A DNA stretch of 34,618 nt from an uncultured Sphingomonadales bacterium. Its GTDB lineage: Bacteria > Pseudomonadota > Alphaproteobacteria > Sphingomonadales > Sphingomonadaceae. The notes under the pieces were generated by a model. It searched no databases, was not told the origin of the DNA, and saw only the letters and a program-made list of their open reading frames with translations. The stretch is from the NCBI GenBank assembly GCA_937129355.1, contig CAKZNA010000311.1, positions 1 through 34,618 of the forward strand, given 5' to 3'. Position numbers and translations under genes: made by a program. Positions 26,087-34,618 of the stretch are shown one piece after another; the stretch's first letter is position 1, and each line of letters opens with the position of its first letter.

Positions 26087-26791
26087 TTACCGGCGATCCG
26101 AAGCCGGGCGGACGCCGGAGGTCTGTGCCTCCATCATCAACCGGTCGGTTGCCATTGGGTCATGACCCAGAATTTCACCTTTGAAGATCCAGCATTTGAT
26201 GCCGATGATGCCATAAGCAGTCAAAGCTTCGGCTTCGGCATAGTCAACATTCGCGCGTAATGTATGCAACGGAACGCGGCCTTCACGGTACCATTCAACA
26301 CGTGCGATCTCTGCGCCGCCAAGACGGCCGCCGCATGTGATCTTGATGCCTTCAGCGCCCAAACGAAGTGCAGACTGAACTGCGCGTTTCATGGCGCGGC
26401 GGAATGCGATACGGCGGATCAGCTGATCTGCAACGCCTTGTGCGACAAGTTTCGCGTCAACTTCAGGCTTGCGGATTTCAACGATGTTCAGCGAAATTTC
26501 TGCATCGGTATATTTACCGATCTGTTTTTTCAGCTTCTCGATATCTGCGCCCTTTTTGCCGATGATAACACCGGGGCGGGCAGCATAGATCGATACGCGG
26601 CAGGTTTTGGCCGGACGTTCAATCACCACTTTTGAAATCGCTGCCTGCGGCACCGTTTTCAGGATGAATTTACGGATATTAATGTCTTCCAGAAGCATCC
26701 GGCCATAATCATGACCTTCGGCGAACCAGCGACTATCCCAAGTCCGGTTGATCTGCAGGCGAAGCCCGATAGGATTACTTTTCTGACCCAT
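26087..26791 (-). CDS. rpsC: 30S ribosomal protein S3
   Basis: S3 of 234 residues (E. coli 233) lines the mRNA entry channel and contributes to the ribosomal helicase activity. The N-terminal [20 protein letters not shown], the KH domain with [19 protein letters not shown] (the GxxG loop is IGKKG), and the C-terminal [20 protein letters not shown] are all seen. The ATG lies three bases after rplV. No unusual feature. Confidence 0.98.
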   Translation of the reverse strand: MGQKSNPIGLRLQINRTWDSRWFAEGHDYGRMLLEDINIRKFILKTVPQAAISKVVIERPAKTCRVSIYAARPGVIIGKKGADIEKLKKQIGKYTDAEISLNIVEIRKPEVDAKLVAQGVADQLIRRIAFRRAMKRAVQSALRLGAEGIKITCGGRLGGAEIARVEWYREGRVPLHTLRANVDYAEAEALTAYGIIGIKCWIFKGEILGHDPMATDRLMMEAQTSGVRPASDRR

Positions 26792-26794
26792 GGT

Positions 26795-27175
26795 TTACGC
26801 CTCTTCTTCCTGTTCACGCACGATGATGCGCAAACGGCTGAACGGTTTAAGTATCTGTGTTGATTTGCCGCGGGCACGTGCATGAAAGCGTTTCATGGTC
26901 AGCGCTTTGCCAACACTTGCTTCTGCAACGACCAGACTATCAATGTCCAGATTGTGATTATTTTCTGCGTTAGCAACGGCAGACGCGAGAACTTTCTTCG
27001 CATCCAGCGCCATCGCCTTTTTTGAAAAGCTGAGAATGTTAAGTGCATCTTCAACCTTTTGCCCGCGGATCAATCCGGCAACGAGGTTCAGCTTCTGCGC
27101 GGAACCACGAATGGTGTTCCCGACAGCCAAAGCCTCATTATCGGCGACGCGGCGTGGTGTTTTTGCCTTACCCAT
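26795..27175 (-). CDS. rplV: 50S ribosomal protein L22
   Basis: L22 of 126 residues; its long beta-hairpin reaches into the peptide exit tunnel. Seen: [39 protein letters not shown], the hairpin tip [20 protein letters not shown], and the end [12 protein letters not shown]. The start at 27175 overlaps the rpsS stop by one base (TAATG). An open frame to 27211 gives 12 extra residues inside rpsS and is rejected. Compared with E. coli (110) it has a slightly longer N-terminus. Confidence 0.98.
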   Translation of the reverse strand: MGKAKTPRRVADNEALAVGNTIRGSAQKLNLVAGLIRGQKVEDALNILSFSKKAMALDAKKVLASAVANAENNHNLDIDSLVVAEASVGKALTMKRFHARARGKSTQILKPFSRLRIIVREQEEEA

Positions 27176-27450
27176 TAGCGCTTGCCCTTCTTGTCTGAGC
27201 CATGGCCCCAATAGGTCCGTGTTGGCGCAAATTCACCAAGCTTCTGACCCACCATCTCTTCACTCACCGAAACGGGAATGAATTTCTGGCCATTATATAC
27301 GTTGAATGTAAGTCCAACGAATTGTGGAAGGATCGTCGAACGGCGCGACCAAGTTTTGATCGGTGAACGGGAATTTTCTTCCTGAGCAGTCTCTGCTTTT
27401 TTCAAAAGATATAGGTCAACAAAGGGACCTTTCCAGACGGAACGTGCCAT
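27175..27450 (-). CDS. rpsS: 30S ribosomal protein S19
   Basis: S19 of 91 residues (E. coli 92) in the 30S head, next to S13 and close to the A-site finger of 23S rRNA. Seen: [60 protein letters not shown], and [18 protein letters not shown]. It starts three bases after rplB. Confidence 0.98.
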   Translation of the reverse strand: MARSVWKGPFVDLYLLKKAETAQEENSRSPIKTWSRRSTILPQFVGLTFNVYNGQKFIPVSVSEEMVGQKLGEFAPTRTYWGHGSDKKGKR

Positions 27451-27453
27451 GAC

Positions 27454-28290
27454 TTACCTCTTCTTCTTGGCATGACGTGAACGAATAATCATCCGGTCCG
27501 TCGTTTTATTCTTACGGGTACGCGCACCCTTTGTCGGCTTGCCCCAAGGGGTAACCGGATGGCGACCACCCGATGTACGGCCTTCACCACCACCATGCGG
27601 GTGATCGATCGGGTTTTTGGCAACACCGCGGGTTAGCGGCTTGATCCCGCGCCAGCGATTGCGGCCCGCCTTGGCCAGCGTGGTGTTTGAATTGTCGGGG
27701 TTTGAAACCGCGCCAACCGTGCCCATGCAAGAACCAAGAATGTAACGCTGCTCACCTGAATTCAAGCGAACGATAACCTTACCGCCGTCACGACCGACCA
27801 GCTGTACATAAGTACCAGCTGAACGAGCAATCTGACCGCCCTTACCAGGCTTCATTTCGATATTGTGGCAAATCGTACCGACCGGCATTTGCGATAGAAG
27901 CATCGCGTTACCAGGCTTCACGTCAACCTTTTCACCAGCGACAACCTTGTCGCCAACGGCGAGACGCTGCGGTGCGATGATATAGGTTTGCTCACCATCT
28001 TCATATTTCAGAAGCGCGATAAAAGCGGTGCGGTTTGGATCATACTCGATCCGCTCTACCGTCGCAGACATATCCCATTTCCGACGTTTAAAGTCGATCT
28101 TGCGATATTTATGCTTGTGACCGCCGCCAATGCCGCGGGATGTCACGTGGCCTTTATTGTTACGGCCGCCGGTTTTCTTCTTACCTTCAACCAGCGCCTT
28201 TACAGGGCCGCCTTTATGCAGGCTCGACTTGTCAACAAGTACGAGGCCGCGGCGGGCGGGGCTGGTTGGTTTGTAGCTCTTGAGTGCCAT
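27454..28290 (-). CDS. rplB: 50S ribosomal protein L2
   Basis: L2 of 278 residues (E. coli 273) is required for peptidyl transfer and subunit association. Seen: [60 protein letters not shown], and the catalytic-region segment [20 protein letters not shown], which contains the conserved histidine of the HPHGGG motif (E. coli His229 equivalent). It starts ten bases after rplW. Confidence 0.98.
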   Translation of the reverse strand: MALKSYKPTSPARRGLVLVDKSSLHKGGPVKALVEGKKKTGGRNNKGHVTSRGIGGGHKHKYRKIDFKRRKWDMSATVERIEYDPNRTAFIALLKYEDGEQTYIIAPQRLAVGDKVVAGEKVDVKPGNAMLLSQMPVGTICHNIEMKPGKGGQIARSAGTYVQLVGRDGGKVIVRLNSGEQRYILGSCMGTVGAVSNPDNSNTTLAKAGRNRWRGIKPLTRGVAKNPIDHPHGGGEGRTSGGRHPVTPWGKPTKGARTRKNKTTDRMIIRSRHAKKKR

Positions 28291-28300
28291 AATCCTTACC

Positions 28301-28612
28301 TTAAACCCCCGTGGTCACGTCGATCATCTGGCCTTCAGCCAAAGTCACAACTGCTTTCTTCACGTCATTGCGCTTGTAGGGACGACCCTTCCAACGCTTG
28401 ACTTTACCTTTTTGAACCATCGTATTCACGTTGGTAACCTTCACGTCGAACAAAGCTTCAACAGCCGCCTTGATTTCCGGCTTGGTTGAATCGCCCGACA
28501 CTTTGAACACAACGGCGTTATGTTCGGAAAGTAAGGTCGATTTCTCGGTGATGTGCGGTGCAACGATCACGTCATAGTGACGCAAGCTTACGCCTTCTTT
28601 CTTTTTAGCCAT
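28301..28612 (-). CDS. rplW: 50S ribosomal protein L23
   Basis: L23 of 103 residues (E. coli 100) at the exit of the peptide tunnel, where trigger factor and SRP dock. Seen: [40 protein letters not shown] and [20 protein letters not shown]. The start at 28612 gives MAKKKEGVS; a frame open to 28636 is rejected because it would lie further inside rplD. It overlaps the rplD end by eight bases, the same overlap length as rplX-rplE. Confidence 0.98.
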   Translation of the reverse strand: MAKKKEGVSLRHYDVIVAPHITEKSTLLSEHNAVVFKVSGDSTKPEIKAAVEALFDVKVTNVNTMVQKGKVKRWKGRPYKRNDVKKAVVTLAEGQMIDVTTGV

Positions 28613-29231
28613 CGAAACGCGCCTCCAGCTTTTCAACCGCAGCGCGGGTCAGAACCAGCGTTTCAGCTTTCAGAATATCATAAACATTCGCGCCGCCCGC
28701 AGGGAGCACATTCACGCCGATGATATTGGCCGAAGCCTTGCGGAAATTGTCGTTTACAGCCTCGCCATCAATAACCAGCGCCGTCTTGCCAAAGCCAAGC
28801 TTTGCAAGAGTGCCGGTGAGCGCCTTGGTCTTGGCATCTTTCAGCTCAAGATTTTCAAGGACGATCAGGCTGCCGTCTTTGGCTTTGCTCGACAAAGCCA
28901 TTTTCAGGCCCAACGAACGGATTTTCTTATTTAGCGACGGGTTAAAGTCGCGAAGACGGGCACCATGCGCTTTACCACCACCGATAAAGATCGGTGCACG
29001 GCGGTTACCATGACGGGCTGTACCGCCGCCTTTTTGGTTACCGAATTTCTTGCCGGTGCGCGCTACGTCACTACGCTCACGTGTCGGGCGTGCGGTTGCA
29101 CGGGCCTTTTCACGTTGCCAGGTAACGACACGATGCAGAATGTCTGCGCGAGGCTCAAGACCAAAGACATCTTCGTTGAGATTGATGTCGCCTTTGGCTT
29201 TTGCATCGAGGGTTTGAACTTTAAGTTTCAT
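28605..29231 (-). CDS. rplD: 50S ribosomal protein L4
   Basis: L4 of 208 residues (E. coli 201). Its extended loop, here [20 protein letters not shown], reaches the exit tunnel, and in E. coli the protein also represses its own S10 operon by acting on the leader RNA. Other blocks: [40 protein letters not shown], and a C-terminal [20 protein letters not shown]. It starts three bases after rplC. No L4-type leader hairpin like that of E. coli was recognised upstream of rpsJ. Confidence 0.98.
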   Translation of the reverse strand: MKLKVQTLDAKAKGDINLNEDVFGLEPRADILHRVVTWQREKARATARPTRERSDVARTGKKFGNQKGGGTARHGNRRAPIFIGGGKAHGARLRDFNPSLNKKIRSLGLKMALSSKAKDGSLIVLENLELKDAKTKALTGTLAKLGFGKTALVIDGEAVNDNFRKASANIIGVNVLPAGGANVYDILKAETLVLTRAAVEKLEARFDG

Positions 29232-29234
29232 GTT

Positions 29235-30125
29235 TTAGCCCTCCTTCTCGTCTTTAGCGGCATCATCAGCTTTCGCTTCTTCCGCTGGTTTATCTTCGGC
29301 TGCCGAATTATCTTCCGCTGCCGCAGCTGCATCAGATTCTTTCAGCATCGCTGCCTCTTCGGCTGCGCTCGGGCCGGTAGCGGTCTCGACAACTGCACCT
29401 TCCTCGATCATGCCTGCTGGCGCATCCTCGGTTGCTGTTTCATCCGCATTGCGGCGCAGCGCGCCCGGGAATGGAACACCTTCCGGTGTAGGAACTTTCA
29501 CGGCATCGCGAATAAGCAACCAGCCATTCTTTGCGCCCGGGACAGAACCCTTCACAAAGATCAATCCGCGCGATGCGTCGGTACGCACGACTTGCAGATT
29601 TTGCTGGGTACGCTGGCGATCACCCATGTGACCCGCCATCTTCTTACCCTTGAAAACCTTACCGGGATCCTGACGTTGACCGGTTGAACCATGCGAACGG
29701 TGAGAGATAGAGACACCGTGGCTGGCACGCAGACCGCCAAAGTTCCAACGCTTCATGGCGCCGGCAAAGCCTTTACCCTGCGTATGGCCGGTAATGTCTA
29801 CCATCTGGCCCGCAATAAAGTGATCAGCGGTCATACGTGCGCCTATGGGCAGCAAGCCTTCTTCGCTATCAACACGGAATTCGGCAACGCGCATTTTCGG
29901 CTCAACAGAAGCCTTTGCAAATTCTTCGCGTTGCGGTTTGTTTACATTTTTCGCTTTGCGGTCACCTGCACCGAGACGAACAGCCAAATAGCCATCACGT
30001 TCGGTGGTACGGGTGCCGACCACTTGGCAGCCTTCCAGCGCCAAAACGGTAACGGGTACGTGGCGTCCATCTGCTTGAAACAGACGCATCATTCCCATTT
30101 TTTTCGCGATTACGCCTGTGCGCAT
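29235..30125 (-). CDS. rplC: 50S ribosomal protein L3 with acidic C-terminal tail
   Basis: L3 of 296 residues, one of the first proteins to bind 23S rRNA (E. coli 209). The core (1-225) has [39 protein letters not shown], and the peptidyl-transferase-facing loop [20 protein letters not shown], which contains the glutamine region methylated by PrmB in E. coli. Residues about 226-296 form an acidic tail of Glu, Asp and Ala with no rRNA-binding character. The start at 30125 fits the family and has AAGGAG upstream; the frame is open to 30182. It lies 178 bases after rpsJ, an unusual gap holding interlocked stems. Confidence 0.97.
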   Translation of the reverse strand: MRTGVIAKKMGMMRLFQADGRHVPVTVLALEGCQVVGTRTTERDGYLAVRLGAGDRKAKNVNKPQREEFAKASVEPKMRVAEFRVDSEEGLLPIGARMTADHFIAGQMVDITGHTQGKGFAGAMKRWNFGGLRASHGVSISHRSHGSTGQRQDPGKVFKGKKMAGHMGDRQRTQQNLQVVRTDASRGLIFVKGSVPGAKNGWLLIRDAVKVPTPEGVPFPGALRRNADETATEDAPAGMIEEGAVVETATGPSAAEEAAMLKESDAAAAAEDNSAAEDKPAEEAKADDAAKDEKEG

Positions 30126-30195
30126 CACTTCATACTCCTTACAGAGGCCGACGGAACCATTTCCCCCGGCGTGCCAACCCAAATTTTATGCATTG

Positions 30196-30248
30196 CCCCG
30201 TCCGGGCTGAATCTTCCCAAGGGAAGAAGACGGGGAACGCAGCCCGGA
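30196..30248 (-). other. Interlocked competing stems between rpsJ and rplC
   Basis: Stem 1 pairs CCCCGTC (30196-30202) with GACGGGG (30229-30235). Stem 2 pairs TCCGGGCT (30201-30208) with AGCCCGGA (30241-30248). They interlock and share 30201-30202. A small CTTCC/GGAAG hairpin (30213-30217 and 30222-30226) fits within either. No T-run follows on the minus strand. The junction between the inner strands is zero bases, so two alternative folds are more plausible than a stable pseudoknot. Confidence 0.6.
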
Positions 30249-30303
30249 TATTTTCCGGCGGTATTCCTATGTCCTGCTTCTACCGAGATAGAAGCGCTGG
30301 CGG

Positions 30304-30615
30304 TTAAGCCAGTTTAATTTCAACATTCACACCAGCAGCAAGGTCGAGCTTCATCAGCGCGTCCACGGTCTGCGGCGTGGGTTGAACGATATCGAGTACA
30401 CGTTTGTATGTGCGCACCTCAAACTGCTCGCGTGACTTTTTGTCAATGTGCGGGCCGCGGTTGACGGTGAATTTCTCGATACGTGTCGGCAATGGAATTG
30501 GCCCACGGATCAGCGCGCCAGTGCGGCGAGCAGTATCTGCAATATCTCCGGTCGCTTGATCCAGCACTCGGTGATCAAATGCCTTCAGGCGGATGCGAAT
30601 ATTTTGCGTTTCCAT
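30304..30615 (-). CDS. rpsJ: 30S ribosomal protein S10 (NusE)
   Basis: S10 of 103 residues, identical in length to E. coli. It is a 30S head protein and, as NusE, pairs with NusB on boxA RNA during transcription antitermination. Seen: [60 protein letters not shown] and [20 protein letters not shown]. It opens the S10 operon after the tuf terminator. A boxA-like sequence lies about 30 bases before its start codon, which suggests autoregulation. Confidence 0.98.
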   Translation of the reverse strand: METQNIRIRLKAFDHRVLDQATGDIADTARRTGALIRGPIPLPTRIEKFTVNRGPHIDKKSREQFEVRTYKRVLDIVQPTPQTVDALMKLDLAAGVNVEIKLA

Positions 30616-30645
30616 GGTTTAAACTACCAACTTCCAAATTACCGA

Positions 30646-30656
30646 TGTCAAAGAGC
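30646..30656 (-). promoter_or_regulatory. boxA-like antitermination sequence upstream of rpsJ
   Basis: The minus strand reads GCTCTTTGACA, matching the E. coli rrn boxA (TGCTCTTTAACA) at all positions but one, and resembling the alphaproteobacterial rrn leader form. boxA RNA binds NusB-S10. It is 30 bases upstream of the ATG of rpsJ, the S10 gene itself. The TTGACA inside it could instead act as a -35 box, but no good -10 is seen at normal spacing. Confidence 0.65.
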
Positions 30657-30733
30657 GAAAAACAGCCAGCCCGACGAACCCCCTCTAGAAAACCCAGGGA
30701 TGAAAACCGGGACAGCTGCTTCTAATTCTATTC

Positions 30734-30771
30734 AAAAAACCGACCCGCCGCGAATCATCTTCGCAGCGGGT
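30734..30771 (-). terminator. Intrinsic terminator after tuf
   Basis: On the minus strand ACCCGCTGCGAA (30771-30760) pairs with TTCGCGGCGGGT (30754-30743) around a five-base loop; all 12 pairs form with one U-G wobble. CGG and then six T residues (30739-30734) follow. It ends 12 bases before the tuf stop region and separates the str genes from the S10 operon. Confidence 0.9.
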
Positions 30772-30783
30772 GAGCGGCCTATA

Positions 30784-31974
30784 TTACTTAGTGATCGATC
30801 CTACAACCCCTGAACCGACAGTACGTCCACCTTCGCGGATAGCGAAGCGAAGACCCTGGTCCATAGCGATTGGAGCAATCAACTTGACGTTGATGGTCAC
30901 ATTGTCACCAGGCATAACCATTTCGGTGCCTTCAGGAAGGACAACTTCACCAGTTACGTCGGTGGTGCGGAAGTAGAATTGCGGACGATAGTTAGCAAAG
31001 AACGGCGTATGACGGCCGCCTTCGTCTTTCGAAAGCACATATACTTCAGCAGAGAATTCTGTGTGCGGTGTAACGCTACCAGGCTTACAAAGAACCTGAC
31101 CACGCTCAACAGCTTCACGATCAATACCACGAATCAGCGCGCCGATGTTATCGCCAGCTTCGCCCGAGTCGAGCAGCTTGCGGAACATTTCAACGCCGGT
31201 AACGGTTGTTTTGGTTGTGTCTTTGATACCAACGATTTCAACTTCGTCGCCAACATTGACGATACCGGTTTCAACACGGCCGGTAACAACTGTACCACGG
31301 CCAGAGATCGAGAACACATCCTCAACCGGCATCAGGAAGTCCTGATCAACCGGACGATCAGGCTGCGGGATGAAGTCATCAACAGCTTTCATCAGTTCAA
31401 GAATTTTTTCTTTACCGATATTGTCGTCGCGACCTTCAAGCGCAGCAAGAGCCGAACCACGAACGATTGGAATATCGTCGCCAGGGAAATCATATGAGGA
31501 CAGAAGCTCACGGATTTCCATTTCAACGAGTTCAAGAATTTCTTCGTCGTCGACCTGGTCAACTTTATTCATGAAAACAACCATGGCAGGAACGCCAACC
31601 TGACGTGCGAGCAGGATGTGCTCTTTCGTCTGTGGCATTGGACCATCAGCAGCATTCACAACGAGGATAGCGCCATCCATCTGAGCAGCACCGGTGATCA
31701 TGTTCTTAACATAATCGGCGTGTCCAGGGCAGTCGACGTGAGCATAGTGACGACCTTCGGTCTCATACTCAACGTGAGCGGTCGAGATGGTGATGCCACG
31801 CTCGCGCTCTTCAGGAGCCTTATCGATGTTTGCAAAGTCAACGGCTTCGCCGCCGGTTGCTTCAGCAAGCACTTTGGTAATTGCCGCAGTAAGAGTTGTC
31901 TTACCGTGATCGACGTGACCGATGGTACCGATATTGCAATGCGGTTTGTTCCGCTCGAACTTTTCTTTAGCCAT
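30784..31974 (-). CDS. tuf: Elongation factor Tu
   Basis: EF-Tu of 396 residues delivers aminoacyl-tRNA to the ribosome as a GTP complex. All GTPase motifs are visible: GHVDHGKT (19-26), [15 protein letters not shown] and GSALAAL, and the tail ends [11 protein letters not shown]. It sits 164 bases after fusA and is closed by its own terminator, which separates the str group from S10. Whether a second tuf copy exists elsewhere in the genome cannot be seen here; alphaproteobacteria often carry two. Confidence 0.98.
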   Translation of the reverse strand: MAKEKFERNKPHCNIGTIGHVDHGKTTLTAAITKVLAEATGGEAVDFANIDKAPEERERGITISTAHVEYETEGRHYAHVDCPGHADYVKNMITGAAQMDGAILVVNAADGPMPQTKEHILLARQVGVPAMVVFMNKVDQVDDEEILELVEMEIRELLSSYDFPGDDIPIVRGSALAALEGRDDNIGKEKILELMKAVDDFIPQPDRPVDQDFLMPVEDVFSISGRGTVVTGRVETGIVNVGDEVEIVGIKDTTKTTVTGVEMFRKLLDSGEAGDNIGALIRGIDREAVERGQVLCKPGSVTPHTEFSAEVYVLSKDEGGRHTPFFANYRPQFYFRTTDVTGEVVLPEGTEMVMPGDNVTINVKLIAPIAMDQGLRFAIREGGRTVGSGVVGSITK

Positions 31975-32138
31975 TTTTTCCTACCTTTTGGTTCCAAATT
32001 TTAATTCATTGACGGAACAGTCCGCGCGCCTTTGGCGGGACTCATCCATCCTGTCAACACCTATATGGAAACCCGCCCCGCCGATGGTGAGTCGGCTCCA
32101 GGAACGAATTGAGAGCGCCCTTAGCGAATAATTGCGCC

Positions 32139-34232
32139 TTATGCCAGCTTCTCTTTCACTTCTGCGGCAACACTTGCAGGCACAGCCTCATAATGAGAGA
32201 ATTGCATGCTGTATTGCGCGCGTCCTTGCGTGAATGAACGAAGCTCGTTCACATAGCCGAACATATTCGCAAGTGGCACCTGAGCATCGACAACCTGTGC
32301 GTTACCGCGGCTGTCAGTACCCTGTATCTGGCCGCGGCGGCTATTCATGTCGCCGATAACGTCGCCCAGATAATCTTCCGGTGTCACAACTTCAACCTTC
32401 ATCACTGGCTCAAGCAATGTGATGCCTGCTTTTTCCGCAACTTCGCGCATTGCTGCACGGCCCGCAATTTCAAATGCCAGCGCCGATGAATCGACGTCAT
32501 GGTAAGCACCATCGTTCAAGCTGATATCGAAATCGATGATCGGGAAGCCGATAAGCGATCCGCCTTCAGCCGTTTCGCGCATACCTTTTTCAACCGAAGG
32601 AATATATTCTTTCGGAATGTTACCGCCCTTAATCGCGTCGGTAAAGGTAATGCCTGATCCACGCTCGCCCGGTGTTACGCTCAATTTAACGCGGCCAAAC
32701 TGACCTGAACCACCAGACTGTTTCTTATGGGTATAATCCACATCAACAGCGCGGGAGAGATATTCACGGTATGCAACCTGCGGCGCACCGACATTTGCCT
32801 CAACCTTAAACTCGCGCTTCATACGGTCGACCAGAATGTCGAGGTGAAGCTCGCCCATACCCTTAATGATCGTCTGGCCACTTTCATGGTCAGTCGTCAC
32901 GCGGAATGATGGATCTTCAGCCGCCAAACGATTAAGCGCAACGCCCATCTTTTCCTGATCAGCCTTGGTCTTTGGTTCCACCGACAATTCAATAACCGGA
33001 TCAGGGAATTCCATCCGCTCCAGAATAATCGGGTTGTCAGGGTCGCACAAAGTATCGCCTGTTGTGGTTGCCTTCATGCCCGCAAGCGCAACAATGTCGC
33101 CGGCAAATGCCTCGTCAATGTCCTTACGGTCATTCGAGTGCATTTCCAGAATACGGCCGATTTTCTCTTTCTTTTCCTTAACCGAGTTAAGCAAAGTACC
33201 TTTTTCCAGCTTGCCGGAATAGATACGTGCAAACGTCAGCGAGCCTACAAACGGGTCATTCATGACCTTGAATGCAAGCGCAGAGAAGGGTTCGTCATCG
33301 CTTGAAGGACGATCTGCTTCTTCCAGACTGTCAGGCAAAACGCCTTTAATCGCTGGAACATCAAGCGGGCTTGGCAGATAATCTACAACCGCGTCGAGCA
33401 AGGGCTGAACGCCCTTGTTCTTGAAGGCAGAGCCGCAGCAAACCGGAACGAAGCTCTGGTTCAGCGTGCCTTTACGGATCAGTTTTTTCAGCGTCGCAAC
33501 GTCCGGCATGTTGCCTTCCAGATACTGCTCCATCACGTCATCATCTTGCTCAATGGCAAGCTCGACCAGTTTTTCGTGATATTCAGCAGCTTCGTCGGCC
33601 ATGTCTGCTGGAATGTCGACATAGTCATATGCCGCGCCCAGATCTTCATTCTGCCAAACGATGCCGCGCATGTTCACAAGGTCGACGAGACCTTTCAGGC
33701 CGCCTTCAATGCCGATTGGCAAATAGAGCACAGCCGGAACCGCGCCAAGGCGATCGATGATCGACTGGACACAATATTTGAAATCTGCGCCGGTACGGTC
33801 GAGCTTGTTGATGAAGCACATCCGCGGAACTTTATATTTATCGGCCTGACGCCAAACGGTTTCGGATTGCGGCTCAACACCAGCAACACCGTCGAAACAG
33901 GCTACCGCGCCATCAAGTACGCGAAGCGAACGTTCAACTTCAATGGTGAAATCCACGTGGCCCGGAGTATCAATAATATTGATCCGGTGCTCTACGCCGC
34001 CTTCATCCTTCGGAGTCCAGAAACAGGTGGTCGCCGCAGAGGTAATGGTAATACCGCGCTCTTGCTCTTGCTCCATCCAATCCATCGTCGCCGCGCCATC
34101 ATGCACTTCGCCAATTTTGTAGGATTTGCCTGTGTAGTACAGAATACGTTCTGTGGTCGTGGTCTTACCGGCGTCGATGTGCGCCATAATTCCAATGTTG
34201 CGATACCGATCAAGCGGGTCTTGACGCGCCAT
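32139..34232 (-). CDS. fusA: Elongation factor G
   Basis: EF-G of 697 residues (E. coli 704) catalyses translocation and, with RRF, ribosome recycling. GTPase motifs: [19 protein letters not shown] near the start, DTPGHVDFT, and NKLDRTGAD. Domain II follows near 290-400 and domain IV, with [12 protein letters not shown] and [20 protein letters not shown], lies near 480-610. Ends in the domain V region [20 protein letters not shown]. The gap to rpsG is 76 bases. No sequence feature suggests a fusidic-acid-resistance duplicate. Confidence 0.98.
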   Translation of the reverse strand: MARQDPLDRYRNIGIMAHIDAGKTTTTERILYYTGKSYKIGEVHDGAATMDWMEQEQERGITITSAATTCFWTPKDEGGVEHRINIIDTPGHVDFTIEVERSLRVLDGAVACFDGVAGVEPQSETVWRQADKYKVPRMCFINKLDRTGADFKYCVQSIIDRLGAVPAVLYLPIGIEGGLKGLVDLVNMRGIVWQNEDLGAAYDYVDIPADMADEAAEYHEKLVELAIEQDDDVMEQYLEGNMPDVATLKKLIRKGTLNQSFVPVCCGSAFKNKGVQPLLDAVVDYLPSPLDVPAIKGVLPDSLEEADRPSSDDEPFSALAFKVMNDPFVGSLTFARIYSGKLEKGTLLNSVKEKKEKIGRILEMHSNDRKDIDEAFAGDIVALAGMKATTTGDTLCDPDNPIILERMEFPDPVIELSVEPKTKADQEKMGVALNRLAAEDPSFRVTTDHESGQTIIKGMGELHLDILVDRMKREFKVEANVGAPQVAYREYLSRAVDVDYTHKKQSGGSGQFGRVKLSVTPGERGSGITFTDAIKGGNIPKEYIPSVEKGMRETAEGGSLIGFPIIDFDISLNDGAYHDVDSSALAFEIAGRAAMREVAEKAGITLLEPVMKVEVVTPEDYLGDVIGDMNSRRGQIQGTDSRGNAQVVDAQVPLANMFGYVNELRSFTQGRAQYSMQFSHYEAVPASVAAEVKEKLA

Positions 34233-34308
34233 GATTGCTTCCTTGTATTTTATCAGGGGTAAGCGGCGCAGCCCAAATTAGCGCGCCGCCTTGCCCCAGA
34301 TGTAGTTA

Positions 34309-34618
<310 letters not shown>

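Noticed and set aside
28965..29687. Plus-strand open frame of 240 codons opposite rplC and rplD
   Set aside because: It is antisense to certain genes and has the Phe/Cys-rich composition expected of the complement of Lys/Glu/Ala-rich coding DNA.
30646..30651. TTGACA as a -35 promoter box of rpsJ
   Set aside because: At 16-18 bases downstream there is no convincing -10 box; the only candidate, TAGTTT at 19 bases, would put the start almost on the ATG. The boxA reading fits more positions. Not fully excluded.
32052..32057. TTGACA upstream of tuf as a promoter
   Set aside because: The sequence at proper -10 distance is GC-rich (CAAAGG), so no promoter can be supported. tuf may be read from the fusA transcript.
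33546..34262. Plus-strand open frame of 238 codons opposite fusA
   Set aside because: It is a shadow of the EF-G coding sequence with no recognisable motif or ribosome binding site.

Overview
The window comes from an alphaproteobacterium, most likely a member of the Sphingomonadales of moderate GC (a Sphingorhabdus, Parasphingorhabdus or Sphingopyxis relative). The clues are the gene order of the ribosomal cluster (secY followed by adk and then rpsM, with no infA or rpmJ between them), the protein sequences, and the neighbouring accessory genes. The genus is inference. No tRNA, rRNA, CRISPR array, phage or insertion sequence was recognised.

Layout. (1) 1-572 is AT-rich with one doubtful small ORF and two short palindromes. 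(2) 573-5397, plus strand: a tight four-gene operon for lipid or acyl-CoA catabolism (two short-chain dehydrogenases, a beta-lactamase-fold serine hydrolase, and a fused enoyl-CoA hydratase/3-hydroxyacyl-CoA dehydrogenase). (3) 5396-14528, minus strand: mainly envelope or exported proteins. These are two small paralogous Arg/Gly-rich secreted proteins, two paralogous periplasmic ClpP-fold proteins flanking a METTL7-like methyltransferase, a secreted prolyl oligopeptidase, and a saccharopine-dehydrogenase-like/DUF4166 pair preceded by a likely operator. (4) 14628-34618, minus strand: the fused str-S10-spc-alpha supercluster from rpsG (cut by the window edge) through fusA, tuf, the S10 and spc genes, secY, adk, the alpha operon and rplQ, ending in a strong terminator. 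rpmD is a 58-residue gene at 21129-21305.

The ribosomal cluster supplies ribosome subunits, two elongation factors, the Sec channel, adenylate kinase and RNA polymerase alpha. Most of its genes are joined by 0-20 nt gaps or by TAATG or 8-nt overlaps, so translational coupling is likely. The wider gaps hold structure. A terminator after tuf separates str from S10. A boxA-like antitermination sequence lies just upstream of rpsJ, whose product S10 is NusE, the boxA-binding partner of NusB. Interlocked competing stems sit between rpsJ and rplC. A 27-bp-arm inverted repeat lies between rpmD and rplO, and hairpins lie in the rplO-secY, upstream-of-rpsM and rpoA-rplQ gaps.

The window is mostly housekeeping DNA and I do not see a clear new defence or mobile system. 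The best candidates for something undescribed are the RNA-level signals in the S10 operon, the low-complexity tails on S5, L3, L15 and S17, the secreted SRPBCC gene wedged between adk and rpsM, and the periplasmic ClpP-like pair coupled to a prolyl oligopeptidase.
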